Source: Utricularia gibba
Taxonomy: Eukaryota > Streptophyta > Magnoliopsida > Lamiales > Lentibulariaceae
Direction of reading: 5' to 3'
DNA length: 25,726 bases
NCBI GenBank assembly: GCA_002189035.1
Contig: NEEC01000097.1
Span: 1-25,726 of the forward strand
Below the pieces are notes generated by a model. The model had not been told where the DNA came from, ran no database searches, and saw nothing but the letters and a program-made list of their open reading frames with translations. The translations under genes were made by a program, and so were the position numbers. Below, piece by piece: positions 1 to 11,627 of the stretch. Every line of letters begins with the position of its first letter. The stretch's first letter is position 1.

Positions 1-81
1 GCAGCCACCAAGAAAGGACACCTAAGACACTTTTCGTTGTGGCTTGTTTTTAATATGTCCACAGTTATCGGACAAACGTAA

Positions 82-103
82 CTCCAAATTATAATACTTG
101 GAG
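82..103. repeat. Inverted repeat in the core, first of about 49 copies
   Basis: CTCCAA at 82-87 and TTGGAG at 98-103 form a perfect 6-bp inverted repeat around a 10-nt loop containing a single G/C base. It lies in the conserved core at monomer position 82-103 of both A and B, so it recurs about every 523/536 bp through the array, including unit 22. It is followed directly by a GAGCTC (SacI) palindrome overlapping its right arm. Such dyads can extrude as a cruciform or serve as a protein-binding dyad; that is inference. Confidence 0.75.
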
Positions 104-918
104 CTCGAAAAGGGCTTCCCAACAGTGTGCTATGAAGAGCAAGGATCTGCATGTTATGCAAGAGGTGCTTCGCGGACCAGGATGTGCGACGTAGTCATTT
201 CATTGCGCATCATCATTCGGGGTGCATCCTAAAAATCACACGTGCACGGGATTCATTAAAAATAAATATTTACGCATATCCAGAGTGTATAACAGTGTTG
301 GGATAAGTGATGCCACGAAATTCATGATGTAGCATGTGACTTTTTTTCCAACTTGATCGCATAGTAGATGAATTCTGACACCATATGTTGATGCATTTAG
401 TTGCTATGATACTTCTGATTCTTGATGCACCATTCCGTATACCATGTCTCTAGTGGCTATTTGATTCTTTTGCCTTGTATGTTGTTCGCATCAATTTCGA
501 GAACATGAAGCACATTATTAAATGCAGTCACCACGGAATGCCACGTGAGACACCTTTCGTTGTGGCCCTTTTTAAATATGTCCACAGTTATCGGACAAAC
601 GTAACTCCAAATTATAATACTTGGAGCTCGAAAAGGGCTTCCCAACAGTGTGCTATGAAGAGCAAGGATCTGCATGTTATGCAAGAGGTGTTTCGCGGAC
701 CAGGATGTGCGACGTAGTCATTTCATTGCGCATCACCATTCGGGATGCAGCCTAAAAATCACACGTGCACGGATTGTTAAAAATAAATTTTACGCATATC
801 CTGAGTATACAACAGTGTTGGGATAAGTGATGCCACGAAATTCATGATGTAACATGTGACTTTTTTCCATCTTGATCGCATATCCGATGAAGTTTGACAC
901 CATATGTTTTGGCTGTTG

Positions 919-929
919 ATTGATTCAAT
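919..929. repeat. B-specific small dyad ATTGA-T-TCAAT
   Basis: Perfect 5-bp arms around one central base, inside the extra sequence that distinguishes B from A. It is present in most B monomers (once per 1059 bp) and absent from A. It is short enough to be chance, but because the insertion created it and the array fixed it, it is a clean marker of the B subtype. Confidence 0.5.
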
Positions 930-1056
930 TAGTTGCTATGATACTTCTGATTCTTGATGCACCATTCCCATACACCATGTCTCTAGTGGCTATTTGATTC
1001 TTTTGCCGTGTATCCCATTTGCATCAATGTCGAGAACGAGAAGCACATTCTTAGAC

Positions 1057-2107
1057 GCAGCCACCAAGAAAGGACACCTAAGACACTTTTCGTTGTGGCT
1101 TGTTTTTAATATGTCCACAGTTATCGGACAAACGTAACTCCAAATTATAATACTTGGAGCTCGAAAAGGGCTTCCCAACAGTGTGCTATGAAGAGCAAGG
1201 ATCTGCATGTTATGCAAGAGGTGCTTCGCGGACCAGGATGTGCGACGTAGTCATTCATTGCGCATCATCATTCGGGGTGCATCCTAAAAATCACACGTGC
1301 ACGGGATTCATTAAAAATAAATATTTACGCATATCCAGAGTGTATAACAGTGTTGGGATAAGTGATGCCACGAAATTCATGATGTAGCATGTGACTTTTT
1401 TCCAACTTGATCGCATAGTAGATGAATTCTGACACCATATGTTGATGCATTTAGTTGCTATGATACTTCTGATTCTTGATGCACCATTCCCGTATACCAT
1501 GTCTCTAGTGGCTATTTGATTCTTTTGCCTTGTATGTTGTTCGCATCAATTTCGAGAACATGAAGCACATTATTAAATGCAGTCACCACGGAATGCCACG
1601 TGAGACACCTTTCGTTGTGGCCTTTTTTTTAATATGTCCACAGTTATCGGACAAACGTAACTCCAAATTATAATACTTGGAGCTCGAAAGGGCTTCCCAA
1701 CAGTGTGCTATGAAGAGCAAGGATCTGCATGTTATGCAGAGGTGCTTCGCGGACCAGGATGTGCGACGTAGTCATTTCATTGCGCATCACATTCGGGTGC
1801 ATCCAAAAATCACACGTGCACGGGATTCATTAAAAATAAATATTTACGCATATCCAGAGTATAACATTGTTGGGATAAGTGATGCCACGAAATTCATGAT
1901 GTAACATGTGACTTTTTTCCATCTTGATCGCATATCCGATGAAGTTTGACACCATGTTTTTGGCTGTTGATTGATTCAATTAGTTGCTATGATACTTCTG
2001 ATTCTTGATGCACCATTCCCATACACCATGTCTCTAGTGGCTATTTGATTCTTTTGCCGTGTATCCCATTTGCATCAATGTCGAGAACGAGAAGCACATT
2101 CTTAGAC
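1057..2107. repeat. HOR unit 2 (1051 bp), B monomer with A-type variants
   Basis: A (1057-1578) lost one T in the run near 1255. B (1579-2107) is 529 bp. It has a longer T-run, lost single bases in 'gctcgaaaggg' and 'atgcagagg', and carries A-type markers 'gtgcttcg', 'gtgcatcc', 'gggattcatt' and 'ccagagtataac' between about 1740 and 1862. It then returns to B markers ('tgtaacatg', 'ttggctgttgattg'). This looks like a conversion tract from A into B or a crossover mosaic, overlaid with single-base losses. Confidence 0.9.
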
Positions 2108-3164
2108 GCAGCACCAAGAAAGGACACCTAAGACACTTTTCGTTGTGGCTTGTTTTTAATATGTCCACAGTTATCGGACAAACGTAACTCCAAATTATAA
2201 TACTTGGAGCTCGAAAAGGGCTTCCCAACAGTGTGCTATGAAGAGCAAGGATCTGCATGTTATGCAAGAGGTGCTTCGCGGACCAGGATGTGCGACGTAG
2301 TCATTTCATTGCGCATCATCATTCGGGGTGCATCCTAAAAATCACACGTGCACGGGATTCATTAAAAATAAATATTTACGCATATCCAGAGTGTATAACA
2401 GTGTTGGGATAAGTGATGCCACGAAATTCATGATGTAGCATGTGACTTTTTTCCAACTTGATCGCATAGTAGATGAATTCTGACACCATATGTTGATGCA
2501 TTTAGTTGCTATGATACTTCTGATTCTTGATGCACCATTCCCGTATACCATGTCTCTAGTGGCTATTTGATTCTTTTGCCTTGTATGTTGTTCGCATCAA
2601 TTTCGAGAACATGAAGCACATTATTAAATGCAGTCACCACGGAATGCCACGTGAGACACCTTTCGTTGTGGCCCTTTTTTAATATGTCCACAGTTATCGG
2701 ACAAACGTAACTCCAAATTATAATACTTGGAGCTCGAAAAGGGCTTCCCAACAGTGTGCTATGAAGAGCAAGGATCTGCATGTTATGCAAGAGGTGTTTC
2801 GCGACCAGGATGTGCGACGTAGTCATTTCATTGCGCATCACCATTCGGGATGCAGCCGAAAAATCACACGTGCACCGGATTTGTTAAAAATAAATATTTA
2901 CGCATATCCTGAGTATACAACAGTGTTGGGATAAGTGATGCCACGAAATTCATGATGTAACATGTGACTTTTTTCCATCTTGATCGCATATCCGATGAAG
3001 TTTGACACCATATGTTTTGGCTGTTGATTGATTCAATTAGTTGCTATGATACTTCTGATTCTTGATGCACCATTCCCATACACCATGTCTCTAGTGGCTA
3101 TTTGATTCTTTTGCCGTGTATCCCATTTGCATCAATGTCGAGAACGAGAAGCACATTCTTAGAC
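2108..3164. repeat. HOR unit 3 (1057 bp; B from 2630)
   Basis: A lost one C at the start ('gcagcacc', 2108-2115). B lost one G in 'ttcgcgacc' near 2800; the rest matches the reference. Both changes are one-base losses in a doublet. Confidence 0.93.
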
Positions 3165-4222
3165 GCAGCCACCAAGAAAGGACACCTAAGACACTTTTCG
3201 TTGTGGCTTGTTTTTAATATGTCCACAGTTATCGGACAAACGTAACTCCAAATTATAATACTTGGAGCTCGAAAAGGGCTTCCCAACAGTGTGCTATGAA
3301 GAGCAAGGATCTGCATGTTATGCAAGAGGTGCTTCGCGGACCAGGATGTGCGACGTAGTCATTTCATTGCGCATCATCATTCGGGGTGCATCCTAAAAAT
3401 CACACGTGCACGGGATTCATTAAAAATAAATATTTACGCATATCCAGAGTGTATAACAGTGTTGGGATAAGTGATGCCACGAAATTCATGATGTAGCATG
3501 TGACTTTTTTCCAACTTGATCGCATAGTAGATGAATTCTGACACCATATGTTGATGCATTTAGTTGCTATGATACTTCTGATTCTTGATGCACCATTCCC
3601 GTATACCATGTCTCTAGTGGCTATTTGATTCTTTTGCCTTGTATGTTGTTCGCATCAATTTCGAGAACATGAAGCACATTATTAAATGCAGTCACCACGG
3701 AATGCCACGTGAGACACCTTTCGTTGTGGCCCTTTTTTAATATGTCCACAGTTATCGGACAAACGTAACTCCAAATTATAATACTTGGAGCTCGAAAAGG
3801 GCTTCCCAACAGTGTGCTATGAAGAGCAAGGATCTGCATGTTATGCAAGAGGTGTTTCGCGGACCAGGATGTGCGACGTAGTCATTTCATTGCGCATCAC
3901 ATTCGGGATGCAGCCGAAAAATCACACGTGCACCGGATTTGTTAAAAATAAATATTTACGCATATCCTGAGTATACAACAGTGTTGGGATAAGTGATGCC
4001 ACGAAATTCATGATGTAACATGTGACTTTTTTCCATCTTGATCGCATATCCGATGAAGTTTGACACCATATGTTTTGGCTGTTGATTGATTCAATTAGTT
4101 GCTATGATACTTCTGATTCTTGATGCACCATTCCCATACACCATGTCTCTAGTGGCTATTTGATTCTTTTGCCGTGTATCCCATTTGCATCAATGTCGAG
4201 AACGAGAAGCACATTCTTAGAC
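3165..4222. repeat. HOR unit 4 (1058 bp; B from 3688)
   Basis: A is the 523-bp reference form. B is 535 bp, with one C lost in 'catcacattc' near 3900. The same loss is seen in units 6 and 7, and also in units 2, 11 and 24. Confidence 0.95.
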
Positions 4223-5280
4223 GCAGCCACCAAGAAAGGACACCTAAGACACTTTTCGTTGTGGCTTGTTTTTAATATGTCCACAGTTATCGGACAAACG
4301 TAACTCCAAATTATAATACTTGGAGCTCGAAAAGGGCTTCCCAACAGTGTGCTATGAAGAGCAAGGATCTGCATGTTATGCAAGAGGTGCTTCGCGGACC
4401 AGGATGTGCGACGTAGTCATTTCATTGCGCATCATCATTCGGGGTGCATCCTAAAAATCACACGTGCACGGGATTCATTAAAAATAAATATTTACGCATA
4501 TCCAGAGTGTATAACAGTGTTGGGATAAGTGATGCCACGAAATTCATGATGTAGCATGTGACTTTTTTCCAACTTGATCGCATAGTAGATGAATTCTGAC
4601 ACCATATGTTGATGCATTTAGTTGCTATGATACTTCTGATTCTTGATGCACCATTCCCGTATACCATGTCTCTAGTGGCTATTTGATTCTTTTGCCTTGT
4701 ATGTTGTTCGCATCAATTTCGAGAACATGAAGCACATTATTAAATGCAGTCACCACGGAATGCCACGTGAGACACCTTTCGTTGTGGCCCTTTTTAATAT
4801 GTCCACAGTTATCGGACAAACGTAACTCCAAATTATAATACTTGGAGCTCGAAAAGGGCTTCCCAACAGTGTGCTATGAAGAGCAAGGATCTGCATGTTA
4901 TGCAAGAGGTGTTTCGCGGACCAGGATGTGCGACGTAGTCATTTCATTGCGCATCACCATTCGGGATGCAGCCGAAAAATCACACGTGCACCGGATTTGT
5001 TAAAAATAAATATTTACGCATATCCTGAGTATACAACAGTGTTGGGATAAGTGATGCCACGAAATTCATGATGTAACATGTGACTTTTTTCCATCTTGAT
5101 CGCATATCCGATGAAGTTTGACACCATATGTTTTGGCTGTTGATTGATTCAATTAGTTGCTATGATACTTCTGATTCTTGATGCACCATTCCCATACACC
5201 ATGTCTCTAGTGGCTATTTGATTCTTTTGCCGTGTATCCCATTTGCATCAATGTCGAGAACGAGAAGCACATTCTTAGAC
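4223..5280. repeat. HOR unit 5 (1058 bp; B from 4746)
   Basis: This unit has the same length as units 4, 6 and 7 for a different reason. It keeps 'catcaccattc' but has five instead of six T before 'aatatg' near 4791-4795. Confidence 0.95.
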
Positions 5281-6338
5281 GCAGCCACCAAGAAAGGACA
5301 CCTAAGACACTTTTCGTTGTGGCTTGTTTTTAATATGTCCACAGTTATCGGACAAACGTAACTCCAAATTATAATACTTGGAGCTCGAAAAGGGCTTCCC
5401 AACAGTGTGCTATGAAGAGCAAGGATCTGCATGTTATGCAAGAGGTGCTTCGCGGACCAGGATGTGCGACGTAGTCATTTCATTGCGCATCATCATTCGG
5501 GGTGCATCCTAAAAATCACACGTGCACGGGATTCATTAAAAATAAATATTTACGCATATCCAGAGTGTATAACAGTGTTGGGATAAGTGATGCCACGAAA
5601 TTCATGATGTAGCATGTGACTTTTTTCCAACTTGATCGCATAGTAGATGAATTCTGACACCATATGTTGATGCATTTAGTTGCTATGATACTTCTGATTC
5701 TTGATGCACCATTCCCGTATACCATGTCTCTAGTGGCTATTTGATTCTTTTGCCTTGTATGTTGTTCGCATCAATTTCGAGAACATGAAGCACATTATTA
5801 AATGCAGTCACCACGGAATGCCACGTGAGACACCTTTCGTTGTGGCCCTTTTTTAATATGTCCACAGTTATCGGACAAACGTAACTCCAAATTATAATAC
5901 TTGGAGCTCGAAAAGGGCTTCCCAACAGTGTGCTATGAAGAGCAAGGATCTGCATGTTATGCAAGAGGTGTTTCGCGGACCAGGATGTGCGACGTAGTCA
6001 TTTCATTGCGCATCACATTCGGGATGCAGCCGAAAAATCACACGTGCACCGGATTTGTTAAAAATAAATATTTACGCATATCCTGAGTATACAACAGTGT
6101 TGGGATAAGTGATGCCACGAAATTCATGATGTAACATGTGACTTTTTTCCATCTTGATCGCATATCCGATGAAGTTTGACACCATATGTTTTGGCTGTTG
6201 ATTGATTCAATTAGTTGCTATGATACTTCTGATTCTTGATGCACCATTCCCATACACCATGTCTCTAGTGGCTATTTGATTCTTTTGCCGTGTATCCCAT
6301 TTGCATCAATGTCGAGAACGAGAAGCACATTCTTAGAC
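5281..6338. repeat. HOR unit 6 (1058 bp; B from 5804)
   Basis: A is in reference form. B carries the one-base loss 'catcacattc' near 6011-6020, as in units 4 and 7, and is otherwise in reference form. Confidence 0.95.
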
Positions 6339-7396
6339 GCAGCCACCAAGAAAGGACACCTAAGACACTTTTCGTTGTGGCTTGTTTTTAATATGTCCAC
6401 AGTTATCGGACAAACGTAACTCCAAATTATAATACTTGGAGCTCGAAAAGGGCTTCCCAACAGTGTGCTATGAAGAGCAAGGATCTGCATGTTATGCAAG
6501 AGGTGCTTCGCGGACCAGGATGTGCGACGTAGTCATTTCATTGCGCATCATCATTCGGGGTGCATCCTAAAAATCACACGTGCACGGGATTCATTAAAAA
6601 TAAATATTTACGCATATCCAGAGTGTATAACAGTGTTGGGATAAGTGATGCCACGAAATTCATGATGTAGCATGTGACTTTTTTCCAACTTGATCGCATA
6701 GTAGATGAATTCTGACACCATATGTTGATGCATTTAGTTGCTATGATACTTCTGATTCTTGATGCACCATTCCCGTATACCATGTCTCTAGTGGCTATTT
6801 GATTCTTTTGCCTTGTATGTTGTTCGCATCAATTTCGAGAACATGAAGCACATTATTAAATGCAGTCACCACGGAATGCCACGTGAGACACCTTTCGTTG
6901 TGGCCCTTTTTTAATATGTCCACAGTTATCGGACAAACGTAACTCCAAATTATAATACTTGGAGCTCGAAAAGGGCTTCCCAACAGTGTGCTATGAAGAG
7001 CAAGGATCTGCATGTTATGCAAGAGGTGTTTCGCGGACCAGGATGTGCGACGTAGTCATTTCATTGCGCATCACATTCGGGATGCAGCCGAAAAATCACA
7101 CGTGCACCGGATTTGTTAAAAATAAATATTTACGCATATCCTGAGTATACAACAGTGTTGGGATAAGTGATGCCACGAAATTCATGATGTAACATGTGAC
7201 TTTTTTCCATCTTGATCGCATATCCGATGAAGTTTGACACCATATGTTTTGGCTGTTGATTGATTCAATTAGTTGCTATGATACTTCTGATTCTTGATGC
7301 ACCATTCCCATACACCATGTCTCTAGTGGCTATTTGATTCTTTTGCCGTGTATCCCATTTGCATCAATGTCGAGAACGAGAAGCACATTCTTAGAC
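6339..7396. repeat. HOR unit 7 (1058 bp; B from 6862)
   Basis: This unit reads the same as unit 6 by eye, including the 'catcacattc' loss near 7070. The pair could be a recent one-unit duplication. Confidence 0.95.
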
Positions 7397-8455
7397 GCAG
7401 CCACCAAGAAAGGACACCTAAGACACTTTTCGTTGTGGCTTGTTTTTAATATGTCCACAGTTATCGGACAAACGTAACTCCAAATTATAATACTTGGAGC
7501 TCGAAAAGGGCTTCCCAACAGTGTGCTATGAAGAGCAAGGATCTGCATGTTATGCAAGAGGTGCTTCGCGGACCAGGATGTGCGACGTAGTCATTTCATT
7601 GCGCATCATCATTCGGGGTGCATCCTAAAAATCACACGTGCACGGGATTCATTAAAAATAAATATTTACGCATATCCAGAGTGTATAACAGTGTTGGGAT
7701 AAGTGATGCCACGAAATTCATGATGTAGCATGTGACTTTTTTCCAACTTGATCGCATAGTAGATGAATTCTGACACCATATGTTGATGCATTTAGTTGCT
7801 ATGATACTTCTGATTCTTGATGCACCATTCCCGTATACCATGTCTCTAGTGGCTATTTGATTCTTTTGCCTTGTATGTTGTTCGCATCAATTTCGAGAAC
7901 ATGAAGCACATTATTAAATGCAGTCACCACGGAATGCCACGTGAGACACCTTTCGTTGTGGCCCTTTTTTAATATGTCCACAGTTATCGGACAAACGTAA
8001 CTCCAAATTATAATACTTGGAGCTCGAAAAGGGCTTCCCAACAGTGTGCTATGAAGAGCAAGGATCTGCATGTTATGCAAGAGGTGTTTCGCGGACCAGG
8101 ATGTGCGACGTAGTCATTTCATTGCGCATCACCATTCGGGATGCAGCCGAAAAATCACACGTGCACCGGATTTGTTAAAAATAAATATTTACGCATATCC
8201 TGAGTATACAACAGTGTTGGGATAAGTGATGCCACGAAATTCATGATGTAACATGTGACTTTTTTCCATCTTGATCGCATATCCGATGAAGTTTGACACC
8301 ATATGTTTTGGCTGTTGATTGATTCAATTAGTTGCTATGATACTTCTGATTCTTGATGCACCATTCCCATACACCATGTCTCTAGTGGCTATTTGATTCT
8401 TTTGCCGTGTATCCCATTTGCATCAATGTCGAGAACGAGAAGCACATTCTTAGAC
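7397..8455. repeat. HOR unit 8 (1059 bp, reference form; B from 7920)
   Basis: A is 523 bp and B is 536 bp, with all reference markers. By eye it matches the homogeneous block at 11628-22217, although slightly variant units stand between them. Confidence 0.95.
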
Positions 8456-9511
8456 GCAGCCACCAAGAAAGGACACCTAAGACACTTTTCGTTGTGGCTT
8501 GTTTTTAATATGTCCACAGTTATCGGACAAACGTAACTCCAAATTATAATACTTGGAGCTCGAAAAGGGCTTCCCAACAGTGTGCTATGAAGAGCAAGGA
8601 TCTGCATGTTATGCAAGAGGTGCTTCGCGGACCAGGATGTGCGACGTAGTCATTTCATTGCGCATCATCATTCGGGGTGCATCCTAAAAATCACACGTGC
8701 ACGGGATTCATTAAAAATAAATATTTACGCATATCCAGAGTGTATAACAGTGTTGGGATAAGTGATGCCACGAAATTCATGATGTAGCATGTGACTTTTT
8801 TCCAACTTGATCGCATAGTAGATGAATTCTGACACCATATGTTGATGCATTTAGTTGCTATGATACTTCTGATTCTTGATGCACCATTCCCGTATACCAT
8901 GTCTCTAGTGGCTATTTGATTCTTTTGCCTTGTATGTTGTTCGCATCAATTTCGAGAACATGAAGCACATTATTAAATGCAGTCACCACGGAATGCCACG
9001 TGAGACACCTTTCGTTGTGGCCCTTTTTTAATATGTCCACAGTTATCGGACAAACGTAACTCCAAATTATAATACTTGGAGCTCGAAAGGGCTTCCCAAC
9101 AGTGTGCTATGAAGAGCAAGGATCTGCATGTTATGCAAGAGGTGTTCGCGGACCAGGATGTGCGACGTAGTCATTTCATTGCGCATCACCATTCGGGATG
9201 CAGCCGAAAAATCACACGTGCACCGGATTTGTTAAAAATAAATATTTACGCATATCCTGAGTTATAACAGTGTTGGGATAAGTGATGCCACGAAATTCAT
9301 GATGTAACATGTGACTTTTTTCCATCTTGATCGCATATCCGATGAAGTTTGACACCATATGTTTTGGCTGTTGATTGATTCAATTAGTTGCTATGATACT
9401 TCTGATTCTTGATGCACCATTCCCATACACCATGTCTCTAGTGGCTATTTGATTCTTTTGCCGTGTATCCCATTTGCATCAATGTCGAGAACGAGAAGCA
9501 CATTCTTAGAC
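8456..9511. repeat. HOR unit 9 (1056 bp; B from 8979)
   Basis: B is 533 bp, with three separate one-base losses: one A in 'gctcgaaaggg' near 9082, one T in 'gaggtgttcg' near 9140, and a changed 'gagttataac' near 9260. A is in reference form. Confidence 0.94.
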
Positions 9512-10570
9512 GCAGCCACCAAGAAAGGACACCTAAGACACTTTTCGTTGTGGCTTGTTTTTAATATGTCCACAGTTATCGGACAAACGTAACTCCAAAT
9601 TATAATACTTGGAGCTCGAAAAGGGCTTCCCAACAGTGTGCTATGAAGAGCAAGGATCTGCATGTTATGCAAGAGGTGCTTCGCGGACCAGGATGTGCGA
9701 CGTAGTCATTTCATTGCGCATCATCATTCGGGGTGCATCCTAAAAATCACACGTGCACGGGATTCATTAAAAATAAATATTTACGCATATCCAGAGTGTA
9801 TAACAGTGTTGGGATAAGTGATGCCACGAAATTCATGATGTAGCATGTGACTTTTTTCCAACTTGATCGCATAGTAGATGAATTCTGACACCATATGTTG
9901 ATGCATTTAGTTGCTATGATACTTCTGATTCTTGATGCACCATTCCCGTATACCATGTCTCTAGTGGCTATTTGATTCTTTTGCCTTGTATGTTGTTCGC
10001 ATCAATTTCGAGAACATGAAGCACATTATTAAATGCAGTCACCACGGAATGCCACGTGAGACACCTTTCGTTGTGGCCCTTTTTTAATATGTCCACAGTT
10101 ATCGGACAAACGTAACTCCAAATTATAATACTTGGAGCTCGAAAAGGGCTTCCCAACAGTGTGCTATGAAGAGCAAGGATCTGCATGTTATGCAAGAGGT
10201 GTTTCGCGGACCAGGATGTGCGACGTAGTCATTTCATTGCGCATCACCATTCGGGATGCAGCCGAAAAATCACACGTGCACCGGATTTGTTAAAAATAAA
10301 TATTTACGCATATCCTGAGTATACAACAGTGTTGGGATAAGTGATGCCACGAAATTCATGATGTAACATGTGACTTTTTTCCATCTTGATCGCATATCCG
10401 ATGAAGTTTGACACCATATGTTTTGGCTGTTGATTGATTCAATTAGTTGCTATGATACTTCTGATTCTTGATGCACCATTCCCATACACCATGTCTCTAG
10501 TGGCTATTTGATTCTTTTGCCGTGTATCCCATTTGCATCAATGTCGAGAACGAGAAGCACATTCTTAGAC
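9512..10570. repeat. HOR unit 10 (1059 bp, reference form; B from 10035)
   Basis: A is 523 bp and B is 536 bp, with no visible departure from the reference units. Confidence 0.95.
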
Positions 10571-11627
10571 GCAGCCACCAAGAAAGGACACCTAAGACAC
10601 TTTTCGTTGTGGCTTGTTTTTAATATGTCCACAGTTATCGGACAAACGTAACTCCAAATTATAATACTTGGAGCTCGAAAAGGGCTTCCCAACAGTGTGC
10701 TATGAAGAGCAAGGATCTGCATGTTATGCAAGAGGTGCTTCGCGGACCAGGATGTGCGACGTAGTCATTTCATTGCGCATCATCATTCGGGGTGCATCCT
10801 AAAAATCACACGTGCACGGGATTCATTAAAAATAAATATTTACGCATATCCAGAGTGTATAACAGTGTTGGGATAAGTGATGCCACGAAATTCATGATGT
10901 AGCATGTGACTTTTTTCCAACTTGATCGCATAGTAGATGAATTCTGACACCATATGTTGATGCATTTAGTTGCTATGATACTTCTGATTCTTGATGCACC
11001 ATTCCCGTATACCATGTCTCTAGTGGCTATTTGATTCTTTTGCCTTGTATGTTGTTCGCATCAATTTCGAGAACATGAAGCACATTATTAAATGCAGTCA
11101 CCACGGAATGCCACGTGAGACACCTTTCGTTGTGGCCCTTTTTTAATATGTCCACAGTTATCGGACAAACGTAACTCCAAATTATAATACTTGGAGCTCG
11201 AAAAGGGCTTCCCAACAGTGTGCTATGAAGAGCAAGGATCTGCATGTTATGCAAGAGGTGTTCGCGGACCAGGATGTGCGACGTAGTCATTTCATTGCGC
11301 ATCACATTCGGGATGCAGCCGAAAAATCACACGTGCACGGGATTTGTTAAAAATAAATATTTACGCATATCCTGAGTGTACAACAGTGTTGGGATAAGTG
11401 ATGCCACGAAATTCATGATGTAACATGTGACTTTTTTCCATCTTGATCGCATATCCGATGAAGTTTGACACCATATGTTTTGGCTGTTGATTGATTCAAT
11501 TAGTTGCTATGATACTTCTGATTCTTGATGCACCATTCCCATACACCATGTCTCTAGTGGCTATTTGATTCTTTTGCCGTGTATCCCATTTGCATCAATG
11601 TCGAGAACGAGAAGCACATTCTTAGAC
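10571..11627. repeat. HOR unit 11 (1057 bp; B from 11094)
   Basis: B is 534 bp. It has 'gaggtgttcg' (one T lost, as in unit 9), 'catcacattc' (one C lost, as in units 4, 6 and 7), an A-like 'cacgggatttg' and 'gagtgtacaac'. It combines variants seen in separate units to its left and sits directly before the homogeneous block. Confidence 0.94.

Larger units (their letters stand above)
1..1056. repeat. HOR unit 1 (1056 bp; A 1-523, B 524-1056)
   Basis: The A monomer has seven instead of six T at 341-347 and lost one C near 435, so it keeps 523 bp. B is 533 bp: one T of the run before 'aatatg' reads A, 'cctaaaa' replaces 'ccgaaaa' (an A-type base), and about three bases are missing around 'cacggattg' and 'aaattttacg' near 772-790. 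The window starts exactly at the chosen phase point, which suggests an arbitrary cut inside the array. Confidence 0.93.

Noticed and set aside
89-97. TATA-like 'ttataata' as a promoter
   Set aside because: It lies in the loop of the inverted repeat and occurs in every monomer. With no transcript or downstream gene there is nothing to support promoter function.
341-347. T-run after the dyad-like 'catgatgtagcatg' as a terminator
   Set aside because: The preceding sequence does not form a stable G+C-rich stem, and there is no transcription unit upstream.
990-1217. 75-codon minus-strand open frame (starts MHNMQILALHS), present in nearly every monomer in two versions
   Set aside because: It recurs only because the satellite recurs. 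Between A and B I count about 23 nucleotide differences in this stretch, giving some 15-17 amino-acid changes, so there is no purifying selection. There is no recognisable domain, no start context, and it is broken by one-base losses in variant units.
1291-1500. 69-codon minus-strand open frame (starts MVYGNGASRIR) in A monomers
   Set aside because: It is found only in A copies, and B equivalents are interrupted. Low complexity of origin and no domain; a chance frame in repeat DNA.
3785-3970. 61-codon plus-strand open frame (starts MELEKGFPTV) in some B monomers
   Set aside because: It appears or disappears with single-base differences between units (present in units 4, 6 and 7; absent in reference units), which is the behaviour of a chance frame.
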